Origin: Azonexaceae bacterium s22
GTDB taxonomy: Bacteria > Pseudomonadota > Gammaproteobacteria > Burkholderiales > Rhodocyclaceae
Assembly: GCA_016617495.1 (NCBI GenBank)
Contig: WYCU01000002.1
Location: 62,001-126,000, forward strand
DNA: 64,000 nucleotides
Direction of reading: 5' to 3'
Shown here: positions 7,378 to 15,322 of the stretch, piece after piece
How the letters are laid out: each line of letters opens with the position of its first letter
Position numbering within the stretch: position 1 is the stretch's first letter
Program-made: the position numbers and the translations under genes
The notes under the pieces: generated by a model
What the model was told of the DNA's origin: nothing
The model's database searches: none
Seen by the model: the letters and a program-made list of their open reading frames with translations, nothing else

Positions 7378-8802
7378 CTATTGCTGGGCACGCCACGCCA
7401 GCGTGAAGCGTGCCCCGCCGAGCGGTGCTGCATCGGCGCGTGCCGTGCCCCCGTGTAATTCAAGTACGCGGCGAGTGATGGCCAGACCCAGGCCGTAACC
7501 GCCCGTGGCGCGGTCGCGCGAGCGATCCAGGCGCGTAAATGCCGAGAAGACCTGTTCGCGGTCTTCTGGCGGGATGCCGATGCCGTCATCATCGACATGA
7601 ATGAGAATCAGCGGGCCATCCACTTCGGCGCTGACGAGAATTTCCTTGGCGGCATACTTGAAAGCGTTGCGCAGCAAATTGCGCAGCGCGTAAGGCATGG
7701 CCTTGCGATCCAGGTCGACCAGCAGATTTTCCGGTAGCGCAGTCGTGTCGACACGGATGCTCAGGTTTCGACCGAGCAGGCGAACCGCATCGACTTCGTT
7801 CTCCAGCCATTCGGCAAAGCGTACACTCGAATAATGCGGCTCCGGTGCTTCGCGCTCGAAACGCGCATAGGTCAGGCTGGTGTCGATGAGGTGATCGAGT
7901 TCATCGAGATCGGCCTCCATCATCGCCCAAAGCCGTTCACGCTCGGCGCGCTCATCTGTTTCAGAGAGCATTTCCAGCGCAAAGCGCATGCGTGCGATGG
8001 GCGTGCGTAGTTCGTGTGAAATCGCCGATGACAGCTCGCGATGAGTTGCGATCAACTGTTGGACGCGTTCGGCCATGCTGTTCATGGTGTCCGACAGCGG
8101 GGCAAAGAGCTGGCTGCGTGCCGGCGGCGAGCGTGCTTCAAAATCGCCGTCGCCCAGGTCGCGCGCCGTTTGGCGCAGCGTCTCGAGGTCGCGCCAAACC
8201 GGGCGGACCCAGAACCAAAGCGCGATCCCGAAAATGACACCGGTCAGGCTCCAGGTCAGCAAGCGCAAGCGCAGGTCCAGGGGCAGGCGGTCGGAAAGTT
8301 CCGGGTTGCGGTTGGCAGCCAGCGGACCAACCACAAGCACCTTGCTGCTGGTCCCCAGGCGGCGGTACATGATGTCGCCGTCGTGGTCGATGGCGATATC
8401 TCCGGCATCAAGCTTCGCAACTTGTGCCGGGGTCAGCGTGCTGTCCAGTGTAATGCGCTCGACGATACCGAGGCGGTAGGAGAATTTTTCGTCGATCTGC
8501 TGGATTTTTTGTGCCCAGGCCGCGCGTGGAGTCCGATACAGCTCATCCTCGATGAGCGTGATGGTGCCGCGCATGAAACGCCGCGCGTAATCGTCGGTAA
8601 TGCCGCGCTGTGCGGTCGAAATGACGAAGTCGGCCGTAAAGGCGATGGCGACGAAAGAGCCCATCGCCAGCAAATAGAAATTGAAAAAGAGCTTGGAGAG
8701 GCTGTAACGGCCACCCCGCCAGCGGGGCAGGGAGACCCGGAAGAGGGAGCGGAGCAGCCCCTGGCTCTTTTCGTGTCCGTTGCTGGAATCAGTTCCAGTC
8801 AT
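7378..8802 (-). CDS. rstB: Sensor histidine kinase, RstB-like
   Basis: 474 residues. Two membrane helices (about 40-62 and 180-198) flank a periplasmic sensor of about 115 residues; HAMP, HisKA (phospho-acceptor in SSAISHELRTPIARMRFALE) and HATPase_c domains follow (N-box NLLRNAFKYA, G1 DDDGIGIP, G2 GGYGLGLAI). The HisKA sequence and pairing with an RstA-like regulator resemble RstB, which in enterics responds to acid or low-Mg signals; the signal here is unknown. Its start overlaps the regulator's end by 14 bp, so the two are one operon. Confidence 0.9.
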   Translation of the reverse strand: MTGTDSSNGHEKSQGLLRSLFRVSLPRWRGGRYSLSKLFFNFYLLAMGSFVAIAFTADFVISTAQRGITDDYARRFMRGTITLIEDELYRTPRAAWAQKIQQIDEKFSYRLGIVERITLDSTLTPAQVAKLDAGDIAIDHDGDIMYRRLGTSSKVLVVGPLAANRNPELSDRLPLDLRLRLLTWSLTGVIFGIALWFWVRPVWRDLETLRQTARDLGDGDFEARSPPARSQLFAPLSDTMNSMAERVQQLIATHRELSSAISHELRTPIARMRFALEMLSETDERAERERLWAMMEADLDELDHLIDTSLTYARFEREAPEPHYSSVRFAEWLENEVDAVRLLGRNLSIRVDTTALPENLLVDLDRKAMPYALRNLLRNAFKYAAKEILVSAEVDGPLILIHVDDDGIGIPPEDREQVFSAFTRLDRSRDRATGGYGLGLAITRRVLELHGGTARADAAPLGGARFTLAWRAQQ

Positions 8803-9493
8803 GCTTGCTGAACAAATAACCCTTGCCGCGCACAGTCTTGATGCGGGTCGGGTTTTCCGGATCGTCGTTCAGTTTCTTGCGCAGGCGCGAAATGCGGGCG
8901 TCAATGGAGCGATCGAGCCCATCAAAACCGATGCCCCGCAGTTCCTGAAGCAGGTCGTCCCGGGAAAGCACATTGCCGGCGTGCGTGGCAAGCAGCCATA
9001 GCAGGTCGAATTCCGCCGTGGTCAGGTCAATGACTTGGTCGCTGAGTTGAGCGGTACGTGTGGCCTGGCTGATGCGGAACTGTCCGAAGATCATGGTCTC
9101 GGCGTCGCTCGAAGTGGCTTCTCCGGCAGCTGGCAGGCGTCGCAGGAGTGCCTTGATACGGGCAAGCAGGACGCGCGGCTGAACGGGTTTGGCGATGTAA
9201 TCGTCGGCACCCAGTTCAAGCCCCAGAATCTGGTCGAAGTCTTCGTCGCGTGCGGTGAGCATGAGAATGACGCCGCGATACTGCGAGCGGACCGCGCGAC
9301 AGACCTCGAAGCCGTCCTTGCCGGGCAGCATGACATCCAGAATGACCAGATCCGGTTGCTCGGTCAGAATGCGGGATTCCGCGGCATCGCCTCGAGGTTC
9401 GATGGCGACCTGAAGATCGTTGCGGGTGAGATATTCGGCCGTCAGTTCGGCCAGACGTTCGTCGTCTTCGACAAGCAGGATACGCGTATTCAT
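8789..9493 (-). CDS. rstA: OmpR-family response regulator, RstA-like
   Basis: 234 residues. The receiver domain (1-~120) has the acidic pocket VEDDE, the phospho-acceptor Asp in LVILDVMLPG (about 53) and KPVQP Lys near 103. A winged-helix Trans_reg_C DNA-binding domain (about 140-230) ends with RLRKKLNDDPENPTRIKTVRGKGY (here cited only by position, about 205-228). It is the partner of the overlapping downstream kinase and the first gene of the operon. Targets are not visible. Confidence 0.92.
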   Translation of the reverse strand: MNTRILLVEDDERLAELTAEYLTRNDLQVAIEPRGDAAESRILTEQPDLVILDVMLPGKDGFEVCRAVRSQYRGVILMLTARDEDFDQILGLELGADDYIAKPVQPRVLLARIKALLRRLPAAGEATSSDAETMIFGQFRISQATRTAQLSDQVIDLTTAEFDLLWLLATHAGNVLSRDDLLQELRGIGFDGLDRSIDARISRLRKKLNDDPENPTRIKTVRGKGYLFSKHDWN

Positions 9494-9666
9494 CCGGCAA
9501 TCTTAGCGACCCGCCGCGTGGCGGTCCAGTCCGCTGCGCAATTCCTGTCGCTGCACAATCGCATAGAATATCGCCCATTGCTTGAGTCTGTCGCGGCCTG
9601 CCCGAGCGCAAATTGTCGCTAGCCTTCCAGGTTGCAAGGCTCAAGTCTTATTTCAGGATACTTGTT

Positions 9667-10158
9667 ATGGTTTGTCGTGATATTCCCGTCCGTGCCTGGT
9701 TTGCAACCTTGGCTCTTGGCGTTTTCGGACTGGTTGCAGTCGGTATGCTCATGCAGCATATGTTGCGGCTGGCACCCTGTCCATTGTGTATTTTCCAGCG
9801 TCTGCTTTATCTGGTCATCGGCGCGATTGCCTTGATGGGATGGCTCTTGCCGATGCTCCGCCACTTGTGGGCGGGATTGGTTGCGCTGCTGGGCCTCGGT
9901 GGTGTTGCCGTTGCGGGTTATCAGACCTGGATGCAGGCCTTCCCTGAGTTGGCGACCGAGTGTGGCTACAGCGAGCCCAACCTGATCGAGCGACTGGTTG
10001 ACTGGCTCGGTATGCAATGGCCCGGTCTGTTCATGGCTACCGGATTCTGTACCAGTCGGGAATGGGAGTTTCTTGGGTTGTCGATGGCCAACTGGTCCCT
10101 GTTGGTATTTGCTGGCATCGTGGGTTACGCCGTGTGCTTGATGCGGCATCGTGCCTGA
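9667..10158 (+). CDS. dsbB: Disulfide bond formation protein B
   Basis: About 163 residues from ATG 9667; the frame is open 18 codons further upstream but the shorter start gives the usual DsbB N-terminus. Four membrane helices are visible. The first redox pair is CPLC (in LAPCPLCIFQRLLY) and the second is the separated pair in TECGYSEPN and GFCTSREW, both in periplasmic loops. DsbB reoxidises DsbA and passes electrons to quinone in the inner membrane. The mobile element begins 19 bp after the stop, so the gene itself is intact but has lost its native downstream DNA. Confidence 0.95.
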   Translation: MVCRDIPVRAWFATLALGVFGLVAVGMLMQHMLRLAPCPLCIFQRLLYLVIGAIALMGWLLPMLRHLWAGLVALLGLGGVAVAGYQTWMQAFPELATECGYSEPNLIERLVDWLGMQWPGLFMATGFCTSREWEFLGLSMANWSLLVFAGIVGYAVCLMRHRA

Positions 10159-10169
10159 GTATTTCGGCT

Positions 10170-10177
10170 TGCCAAAA
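10170..10177. repeat. 8-bp target-site duplication, left copy
   Basis: TGCCAAAA immediately outside the left terminal inverted repeat. The identical octamer lies immediately outside the right repeat (22042-22049) in direct orientation. Eight base pairs is the duplication size known for IS1595-family transposition. Confidence 0.88.
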
Positions 10178-10200
10178 CGCAATTATGTATCTGATGCACA
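10178..10200 (+). repeat. Left terminal inverted repeat of the transposon
   Basis: 23 bp beginning CGCAATTATGTATC and ending GATGCACA; a perfect inverted copy lies at 22019-22041, with no internal mismatch. Confidence 0.92.
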
Positions 10201-10258
10201 AATCCCGGTAAAACAATTGATTACAATTTTACGGGTTGAGTGCTGGGTGACCTCCCTA

Positions 10259-10282
10259 GCCAGTCATTGACTGGCCTTTTTT
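10259..10282 (+). terminator. Terminator hairpin near the left end of the transposon
   Basis: GCCAGTC / GACTGGC stem with a tight loop followed by CTTTTTT. It would stop read-through from dsbB into the element. Confidence 0.75.
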
Positions 10283-10468
10283 AGAAGGTCTGCGACAGCG
10301 GATCTACAGATAAGCCTTTGCAGTCGTTTCAAACAGGCCCTCAGCTCGACACAATAGACCACGTCGATGCGCAGGTTTTTTTGCGATAACGGCGCTATGT
10401 GGTAACTGATACCCAACTTCTGAAGTTCAGCAGAGTCTGAGCAAAATCTGTCGCCTAACGAAGTACAA

Positions 10469-10507
10469 GCTCCTCGCGTCCTTTGTGGATACGGGGAGCA
10501 TTTTTTT
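10469..10507 (+). terminator. Second terminator-like hairpin in the non-coding segment
   Basis: GCTCCTCG pairs with CGGGGAGC (one G-T pair) across a 15-nt loop, followed by ATTTTTTT. Confidence 0.65.
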
Positions 10508-10830
10508 GGTTATATACGCTTCAATTATTCCCTGAGTAAAATCATTCTCTGAATGCCTGCTTTGGCAGACCTTGAGAAACGATCTCGCTAATTTCACCAT
10601 GCCGATGGAAATCTTCATTGGACAACCATTCGCTTCTTATGGATTCTCATCCGCGCATTAGGCGCCAGTATTTGTCGGTGAGGTAGTAGCAACCTCGCTG
10701 GCCCAGACCGAGGGACAAGAGGTAACGAACGGATCGTCTCGATCGCGATCGCGGGTTAGTTCGTTGCCTAAAAGTGTTCCCCTATGAAATCCGTGTCCAT
10801 ACGCTGGCTTCAGTATTAATCGAAACCGAG

Positions 10831-10866
10831 AAGAGGGGGGGCGCTAGCGCCCCCCCTCTTCTTTTT
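10831..10866 (+). terminator. Strong palindromic terminator before the first cargo gene
   Basis: A 30-bp perfect palindrome (10831-10860: a G-run, GCGCTAGCGC at the centre, a C-run) is followed by CTTTTTCC. The stem is very stable. It lies 42 bp upstream of the first cargo ORF, so that gene needs a promoter in between or read-through. Confidence 0.8.
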
Positions 10867-10902
10867 CCTCTCGACTTCAGCAACCCTTCAAAGGAGTGAA
10901 TC

Positions 10903-11505
10903 ATGCTTGCACCAACTAATGTACAAAGGAGTTTCAAAGCACCCTATAAGCCCCGCTGGGCAGTTTGGATTGATGATCACCGACCGTTGGTGGTCGCTAG
11001 CAGGTTGCAGGCCAAGAAGCTATGTGCCCAAGCAAAGGAAGTAGCCTATTTCTGCAAATGGCAAGCTGGGGCCAACACCGCCCAAGAACTCAACAACGTC
11101 AGAATCTCTGACTTTTTGGTCTGGCAGTTGAATAGCGATGGGCGTTTTGCCAGATTCATGTATCTGCTTCCTGCTGATACGTTGAGCGGTCTAACCTTTC
11201 AGCCCTTTGGATTCTCCGTTGGCCGGGCTGACTACGCGCGATATAAACGTGCGCTTGATAATCCGGGCATCTGGAAACTTGGCTCTAAGGATCTATTGAA
11301 ATCGTTCGGTAGATACCCAGACAGCCTGGACGAGATCACTGCGGATTCGGACTTGGGCATGATCTGCGCCGGCTATCGCTGCATCGGTGAGGTCGCAACT
11401 ATCACCGAACTTCGCACAGCCCTATCTCTATTAGAAGCGGCGGCGAGGTGTTGCGGTACTGTGGATGGCACTACCCTAAAGATTTGGGTAGATGCCAACA
11501 ACTAA
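10903..11505 (+). CDS. Hypothetical cargo protein, 200 aa
   Basis: 200 residues, starting MLAPTNVQRSFKAPYKPRWA, with a good AAAGGAG ribosome-binding site 8 nt before the ATG. No signal peptide, membrane helix or known motif was recognised. The sequence has several Trp/Tyr/Phe-rich strands (RWAVWIDDHRPL, FLVWQLNSDGRFARFMYLLP), suggesting a compact globular alpha/beta cytoplasmic protein. It is the first cargo gene of the transposon and stands alone on its strand; the next gene is convergent. Function unknown. Confidence 0.65.
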   Translation: MLAPTNVQRSFKAPYKPRWAVWIDDHRPLVVASRLQAKKLCAQAKEVAYFCKWQAGANTAQELNNVRISDFLVWQLNSDGRFARFMYLLPADTLSGLTFQPFGFSVGRADYARYKRALDNPGIWKLGSKDLLKSFGRYPDSLDEITADSDLGMICAGYRCIGEVATITELRTALSLLEAAARCCGTVDGTTLKIWVDANN

Positions 11506-11525
11506 GCAACTGCTGTCCGGCAAGA

Positions 11526-12542
11526 TCACTTGTCATGCTCCACATGTTCCGGCTCGGTCAGTTCGGACAACGGAATCACTGCAATGTGATCTAGGCTTTC
11601 TACAGAAAATCGGGCGACTGTTCTGCCTTGCCCACCTTCGTGCTTTGATGGGAAATGACGTACTTTGGGAGGTTCTTCAGAGAAGAAGTAACACAGAGCC
11701 TCTTCTTTTATTTTCTTTGGCTTTGCGAGCCCCTCCAATACCGAAAGTAAGTATGTGTTTTCCTCAATGAGCCATGCCTTTGACAAGCTGATCTCAGCAG
11801 TAGCGGTTTTATCATCGCGGTCGCCAACCGGTGATATCTTTCCCCAGAATTTGACCATGATGACATTCGTTAGCGACTCGACGTCACATCGCCCATAGTA
11901 AATATGCCGAGATTGGTAACGAGGGTGAAACCATTTGACCCACGTACAAACATCATAAAACGATCCATCGACAATATTCTCGATCACCAACGGTGTTTTC
12001 CGTTTCTGCTCCTCAGTAAAGTTCAAATGAAGCATTGCAACAGTTGCCATGAACCGGTTGGTTTCTGGTCGTTGTTTTCCTTTGCTACTCCGACTGTGAC
12101 TGCCGTGGGCGCCAGCTTCATGAATTGACGTCGTGGACGCGGTTATATCTGTAGCGTCTATCGGCTTTGCTTTGCGCCGCCCGGGATATGGCCGGAAAAT
12201 GAGCCCCAATTCCGCGCAAACTTGGCTGACCCTAGCGTTATGCGCCTTCGCTGTTGGTGCTATTTCCCCGGGAATACTGTTCGAGATCCAGGTACAGTTC
12301 CCTATGTGTTGGTGATGGACGTTCTCGCGAAAGCAAGGTGATTTCCTCTTGTCCGGCGCATCCTTAGCCTTGTGGTAGTTTTCACCGATGACCGCCGGCC
12401 GCAGGATTGCACGGCAACGTTCATCGCCACACAAGAACGTTAGCTTTTGTCTCGGCTCCGGTAGGCCTAAAAAGTATTCGCGGGCCTCGAATATGGTCAC
12501 ATTGCGCTTCATCTCTACGCAGTAAGCTTCAGCCTTTGCCAC
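11526..12542 (-). CDS. Hypothetical cargo protein with an N-terminal Cys/His zinc-ribbon-like region
   Basis: 338 residues. An N-terminal putative metal site is visible: FLCGDERCRAIL (Cys about 38 and 43), then CFRENVHHQHIGNC (about 70-83), a Cys2...Cys-His-His-Cys arrangement like that in some nuclease or DNA-binding accessory proteins. A middle linker is rich in Ser/His/Lys (about 135-160), and a C-terminal domain from about 165 has alternating hydrophobic strands. No catalytic motif identified. It is transcribed towards the first cargo gene, alone on its strand. A palindrome lies upstream (12574-12592). Function not assigned. Confidence 0.6.
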   Translation of the reverse strand: MAKAEAYCVEMKRNVTIFEAREYFLGLPEPRQKLTFLCGDERCRAILRPAVIGENYHKAKDAPDKRKSPCFRENVHHQHIGNCTWISNSIPGEIAPTAKAHNARVSQVCAELGLIFRPYPGRRKAKPIDATDITASTTSIHEAGAHGSHSRSSKGKQRPETNRFMATVAMLHLNFTEEQKRKTPLVIENIVDGSFYDVCTWVKWFHPRYQSRHIYYGRCDVESLTNVIMVKFWGKISPVGDRDDKTATAEISLSKAWLIEENTYLLSVLEGLAKPKKIKEEALCYFFSEEPPKVRHFPSKHEGGQGRTVARFSVESLDHIAVIPLSELTEPEHVEHDK

Positions 12543-12573
12543 AGTTACTCCCAGATAGGTATGTCCAGATAAT

Positions 12574-12592
12574 ATACATGGTAGCCATGTAT
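12574..12592. promoter_or_regulatory. Palindrome in the divergent promoter region of two cargo genes
   Basis: ATACATGG-TAG-CCATGTAT, 8-bp arms with a 3-bp spacer, lies 32 bp upstream of the reverse gene and about 170 bp upstream of the forward gene. It has the form of an operator for a dimeric regulator; the Xre protein of the element is a candidate binder. Inference only. Confidence 0.45.
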
Positions 12593-12764
12593 TCGATATG
12601 GCTGGTCTCTGACTCTAATCCAGGCAACCGCAGCACCTCCACCGAGAGTGGTGGCTGCGTTGATGAGCATCTGCTTATCCGGAGAGGAAAATTAGCGGAA
12701 CTCTTTTGATGATTGCCTTGGCGATTGCCGGCCAGACGATCGCAGCCAACACGATTAGTTAAAT

Positions 12765-13784
12765 ATGATCAGTAAAACTGTTGAACAATTTTATTCGGAT
12801 ATCTCGGACATCTCGTTGCGCCTTGTAAGAGCGTATGGTTTGGCCCATTGCGCACCGGACGATCGACCTAATCTAGCGTTGTACCGTTGGATGGACTACC
12901 GGCTCCGGTACATCAATCCTCAACCGAGGGAGGTACACAAGTCCAGCCGATTCCCAATTGACGGCTTACCCGGTGACGTCCAGGAGGCGCTATCATTCAT
13001 TGAGACACGTTTCGCAATTGGTGCCGATGTAAATCCTTACCTCAGTAAGGGGACGATCAACAACGACGTCGCTAACCCGAAGCGACAGAATCGTACTGAT
13101 GGGCTATGGGCAGACTGGGGCATCCATCATCTCCATCTGACCACGGAGCCGCTTGCAGAGGGGCAACGTTTCTCGAAGCGCTGCAGCTGGCTGCTGTTTG
13201 TAAAGGTATACGACGACGCGGTCGCCTTCATAGACGTACGAGATCACAATGAAGAGCTCTTGTGGACGCAGTACGACCTACTGACGACTTTCATTTCATC
13301 ATGGCCCGATCAGGCCGAACCTTTCCGCATCACAATGATGGAGCTCGAGCCTCGTGAGCAAACACCCGAGACACTGCGGATGCTCCGAAGCGCTGGCGTT
13401 ATGGTACCGATCGAGCACGAAGGGAATTTCTATTTCGGGCCAGGAGGTGGCATTACGACGGCAGCAACTTCGTCTAAGGTGAGCATTGCATGCATGGAGA
13501 TCCTGGCGGATGCGCGGCGGATTGCAACTTGGCTTGAGATACCGAACAACGCGCTGCGGACTATGTTGCGCAGCCGTGGAGTCGAAAATCCGCAATTTAT
13601 GATTGGATGCGACGACCTAGGATTGATTCTTGGTGAGACGACCACACCCGAGGGCTACTGGCAGTTCACCAGAAGCGGCGGCAAGGATGCGCGCACCCCG
13701 ATGCAGGCGCTACACGATCTCTTCTTGCCCGAATGGGCTGTAGCCACGTTGATCGCTGATCTGGAGTCCAAGCAGAATTCCTGA
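12765..13784 (+). CDS. Hypothetical cargo protein, 339 aa
   Basis: 339 residues, beginning MISKTVEQFYSDISDISLRL. No membrane helix or signal peptide. Conserved-looking segments are WADWGIHHLHLTTEP (about 117-131), SWLLFVKVYDDAVAFIDVRDH (about 144-164) and a Gly-rich YFGPGGGITTAATSS (about 224-238). The middle His-x-x-His/strand/Asp-His arrangement could form an active site, but no family could be named. Translation starts about 4 nt after an in-frame gap lacking a strong ribosome-binding site. A stand-alone defence or toxin-like gene would fit its position beside CBASS; this is inference. Confidence 0.6.
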   Translation: MISKTVEQFYSDISDISLRLVRAYGLAHCAPDDRPNLALYRWMDYRLRYINPQPREVHKSSRFPIDGLPGDVQEALSFIETRFAIGADVNPYLSKGTINNDVANPKRQNRTDGLWADWGIHHLHLTTEPLAEGQRFSKRCSWLLFVKVYDDAVAFIDVRDHNEELLWTQYDLLTTFISSWPDQAEPFRITMMELEPREQTPETLRMLRSAGVMVPIEHEGNFYFGPGGGITTAATSSKVSIACMEILADARRIATWLEIPNNALRTMLRSRGVENPQFMIGCDDLGLILGETTTPEGYWQFTRSGGKDARTPMQALHDLFLPEWAVATLIADLESKQNS

Positions 13785-13795
13785 GTTCGCGGCAT

Positions 13796-14083
13796 CTATG
13801 AGCCGCCGTTGGTAGCGTCGGTGAGAACCGGTGCTGACTTGTTCAGCAGCGAAACCTCGATTCGCTCAGTGTGCGGATCTTTGATGTCACCGCTCAGACT
13901 GGCTGACCAGCGCCCATCGATATTTTTCAGAAACAGAGGAACCGGTCGGGTGAGCGACCCCGTTCGATAGGGGGTAGCTGCAGGCTGGGCACTATTGATT
14001 TCGACCGACTGAGCCGCTACCGGTCGCACAAATACAGTAGCACTGGCGATCACGAAGATCGCCAGAAAACGAAACAGAGGCAT
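13796..14083 (-). CDS. Small exported hypothetical protein
   Basis: 95 residues from ATG 14083, chosen over an ORF extending to 14260 because an AGGAA site lies just upstream and the shorter product starts with a textbook signal peptide (MPLFRFLAIFVIASATVF..., cleavage probably after VAAQ). The mature part of about 70 residues has no Cys and no recognised domain. It is convergent with the 339-aa gene (11 bp apart) and divergent from the Xre gene, sharing its promoter region. Likely periplasmic; function unknown. Confidence 0.6.
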   Translation of the reverse strand: MPLFRFLAIFVIASATVFVRPVAAQSVEINSAQPAATPYRTGSLTRPVPLFLKNIDGRWSASLSGDIKDPHTERIEVSLLNKSAPVLTDATNGGS

Positions 14084-14242
14084 GATTGTTCCTGATGCTC
14101 GCTCACGCCTTTCCCGGCAGGGAACGGAGGAACGAAAGTGGTTAATCGAATGGCATTGCGATTCAAACCAATGAGATTCAACAACAGTAGAGCGAATGCG
14201 CTGTAGATACAAAGCCCGTAGGCGGCCACTCTCCGACCCACT

Positions 14243-14512
14243 ATGGAGAAAAATGATCAACCCGCAGGAGAGGCGCGTCGCCGCGTTGCGGAAAACCTAT
14301 GGCGCCTGCGCAAGGAGCGCGGCCTGAGCCAAGAGGCAATGGCGGAACTCGCGGACTTTCATCGAACCTATGTGTCGCAACTGGAACGCTGCATCACGAA
14401 TATTTCGCTGGATGGGTTGGAGCGGTTGGCTCGCGCGTTGAACGTCGATGTGCCTGACCTGCTGGCCAGCCTCGAAGCTGCGGAAGAAACCGCCGACCGG
14501 CATCGCCAGTAA
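14243..14512 (+). CDS. Xre/Cro-type HTH transcriptional regulator
   Basis: 89 residues: a single HTH_3 domain (about 13-68), with ENLWRLRKERGLSQEAMAEL, then ADFHRTYVSQLERCITNISL as recognition helix region, then LERLARALNVDVPDLL. This is close in style to restriction-modification controller (C) proteins and small phage-type repressors, a single-domain cytoplasmic dimeric DNA binder. It is convergent with the CBASS operon and divergent from the small exported gene, so it probably regulates one of its neighbours or the element. Direct control of CBASS is possible but not shown; no operator was assigned. Confidence 0.88.
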   Translation: MEKNDQPAGEARRRVAENLWRLRKERGLSQEAMAELADFHRTYVSQLERCITNISLDGLERLARALNVDVPDLLASLEAAEETADRHRQ

Positions 14513-14525
14513 ATGCGTGGGGGGG

Positions 14526-14783
14526 TTAGCCCGCTGACGCCTTCTCGTAGGCCGAAGCCTCCTGCCTCTTGGTTTCTTCGGCGGCATCTGCGCGAATCAA
14601 ATTTGGATTCATTCGGGTATAGGCAATCCCATCGCTCGTATGCGAGGTATCCCGCTTACACGCCTGTACCCAGCCTCGCTCAAAATCGTTGTATTCGGGC
14701 GTGCCGAAATCATAGGGATTGTCCATTTTCCCTTTGTTGGCCCAATACGATTTGCGGCCCTGAGCGACGATATTTTCATCCAT
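14526..14783 (-). CDS. RMF/CrpP-like small protein at the end of the CBASS operon
   Basis: 85 residues from ATG 14783; GGAG 9 nt upstream overlaps the end of Cap3, and only 4-5 nt separate the genes, so it is co-translated with the CBASS operon. The N-terminal half reads GRKSYWANKGKMDNPYDFG and then FERGWVQACKR, the pattern of ribosome modulation factor and its CrpP-like relatives (G..A....G...NPY......F..GW). RMF binds 16S rRNA and drives 100S ribosome dimers. Whether this one binds ribosomes is unknown. The second half (about 50-85) is a charged tail. Family call is by pattern only. Confidence 0.6.
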   Translation of the reverse strand: MDENIVAQGRKSYWANKGKMDNPYDFGTPEYNDFERGWVQACKRDTSHTSDGIAYTRMNPNLIRADAAEETKRQEASAYEKASAG

Positions 14784-14788
14784 GCGAG

Positions 14789-15322
14789 TTAGCTCCAAGT
14801 GTTGTTGCCATGGTCATGTGTGGGAACCGAGCTTGTCGATTCCTCCACCAGTTCAACCCATTTGGTGCGAGTGTTCTGACTGATCGCACATACCTTCATA
14901 TTAGGCGGGTTACCGAAGTTACCGACAATCACCATTAGGTAACGCTCTCTGTCTCCTTGGAAGGCAGATAGATATTCTTCAGTCGTTTGTCGATCTTGGC
15001 CAGATGGACTGGGGTGTGGTTCCGGATGGGTGTGCCACAATCCGACAGCGTGCAAGCCCACGGCGAACTGCCGTTCCCGATCACGCTTTGCTGCTTCGAT
15101 GTCCGGGTTGAAGGAACACCGGGTGCGACGGTCACCTCTGTTCGGCCCCAAGGCTGACGTAACGATAAGACCATTGGCGTCTGGATCGATTGCATAGATT
15201 TCCCCGCCGGCTTCCTTGTGCCATATTCGTCGCTGAGCGTGTCGGTACATATGCTCGAGTGCAGCGGCTGTGAAGAGGACGTATCGGCCATGGCCGGGGA
15301 AAAAGAACAGTCGATTGTTCAC
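14789..15322 (-). CDS. cap3: CBASS accessory peptidase Cap3 (JAB/JAMM deconjugase)
   Basis: 177 residues, GTG start overlapping the Cap2 stop (GTGA). A JAB/MPN metalloprotease: Glu37 in HKEAGGEIYA and the zinc motif HTHPEPHPSPSGQD (His97, His99, Asp110) are intact. In type II CBASS, Cap3 cleaves the CD-NTase off the targets to which Cap2 conjugated it, in the way eukaryotic JAMM enzymes remove ubiquitin. Position directly after Cap2 in the same operon fits. All catalytic residues present, so probably active. Confidence 0.92.
   Translation of the reverse strand: MNNRLFFFPGHGRYVLFTAAALEHMYRHAQRRIWHKEAGGEIYAIDPDANGLIVTSALGPNRGDRRTRCSFNPDIEAAKRDRERQFAVGLHAVGLWHTHPEPHPSPSGQDRQTTEEYLSAFQGDRERYLMVIVGNFGNPPNMKVCAISQNTRTKWVELVEESTSSVPTHDHGNNTWS

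Larger units (their letters stand above)
10201..10902 (+). other. Non-coding left segment of the transposon with three terminator hairpins
   Basis: About 700 bp without a supported gene. The only ORF of note (reverse, 10427-10618, 63 codons) lacks a ribosome-binding site and a recognisable product. Three separate hairpin-plus-T-tract structures (10259, 10469, 10831) point the same way. They may insulate the cargo from dsbB read-through or end small RNAs transcribed here. No known RNA family was recognised. Confidence 0.5.

Noticed and set aside
10427-10618. 63-codon reverse ORF in the non-coding left part of the transposon
   Set aside because: No ribosome-binding site, no recognisable product, and it crosses a terminator hairpin.
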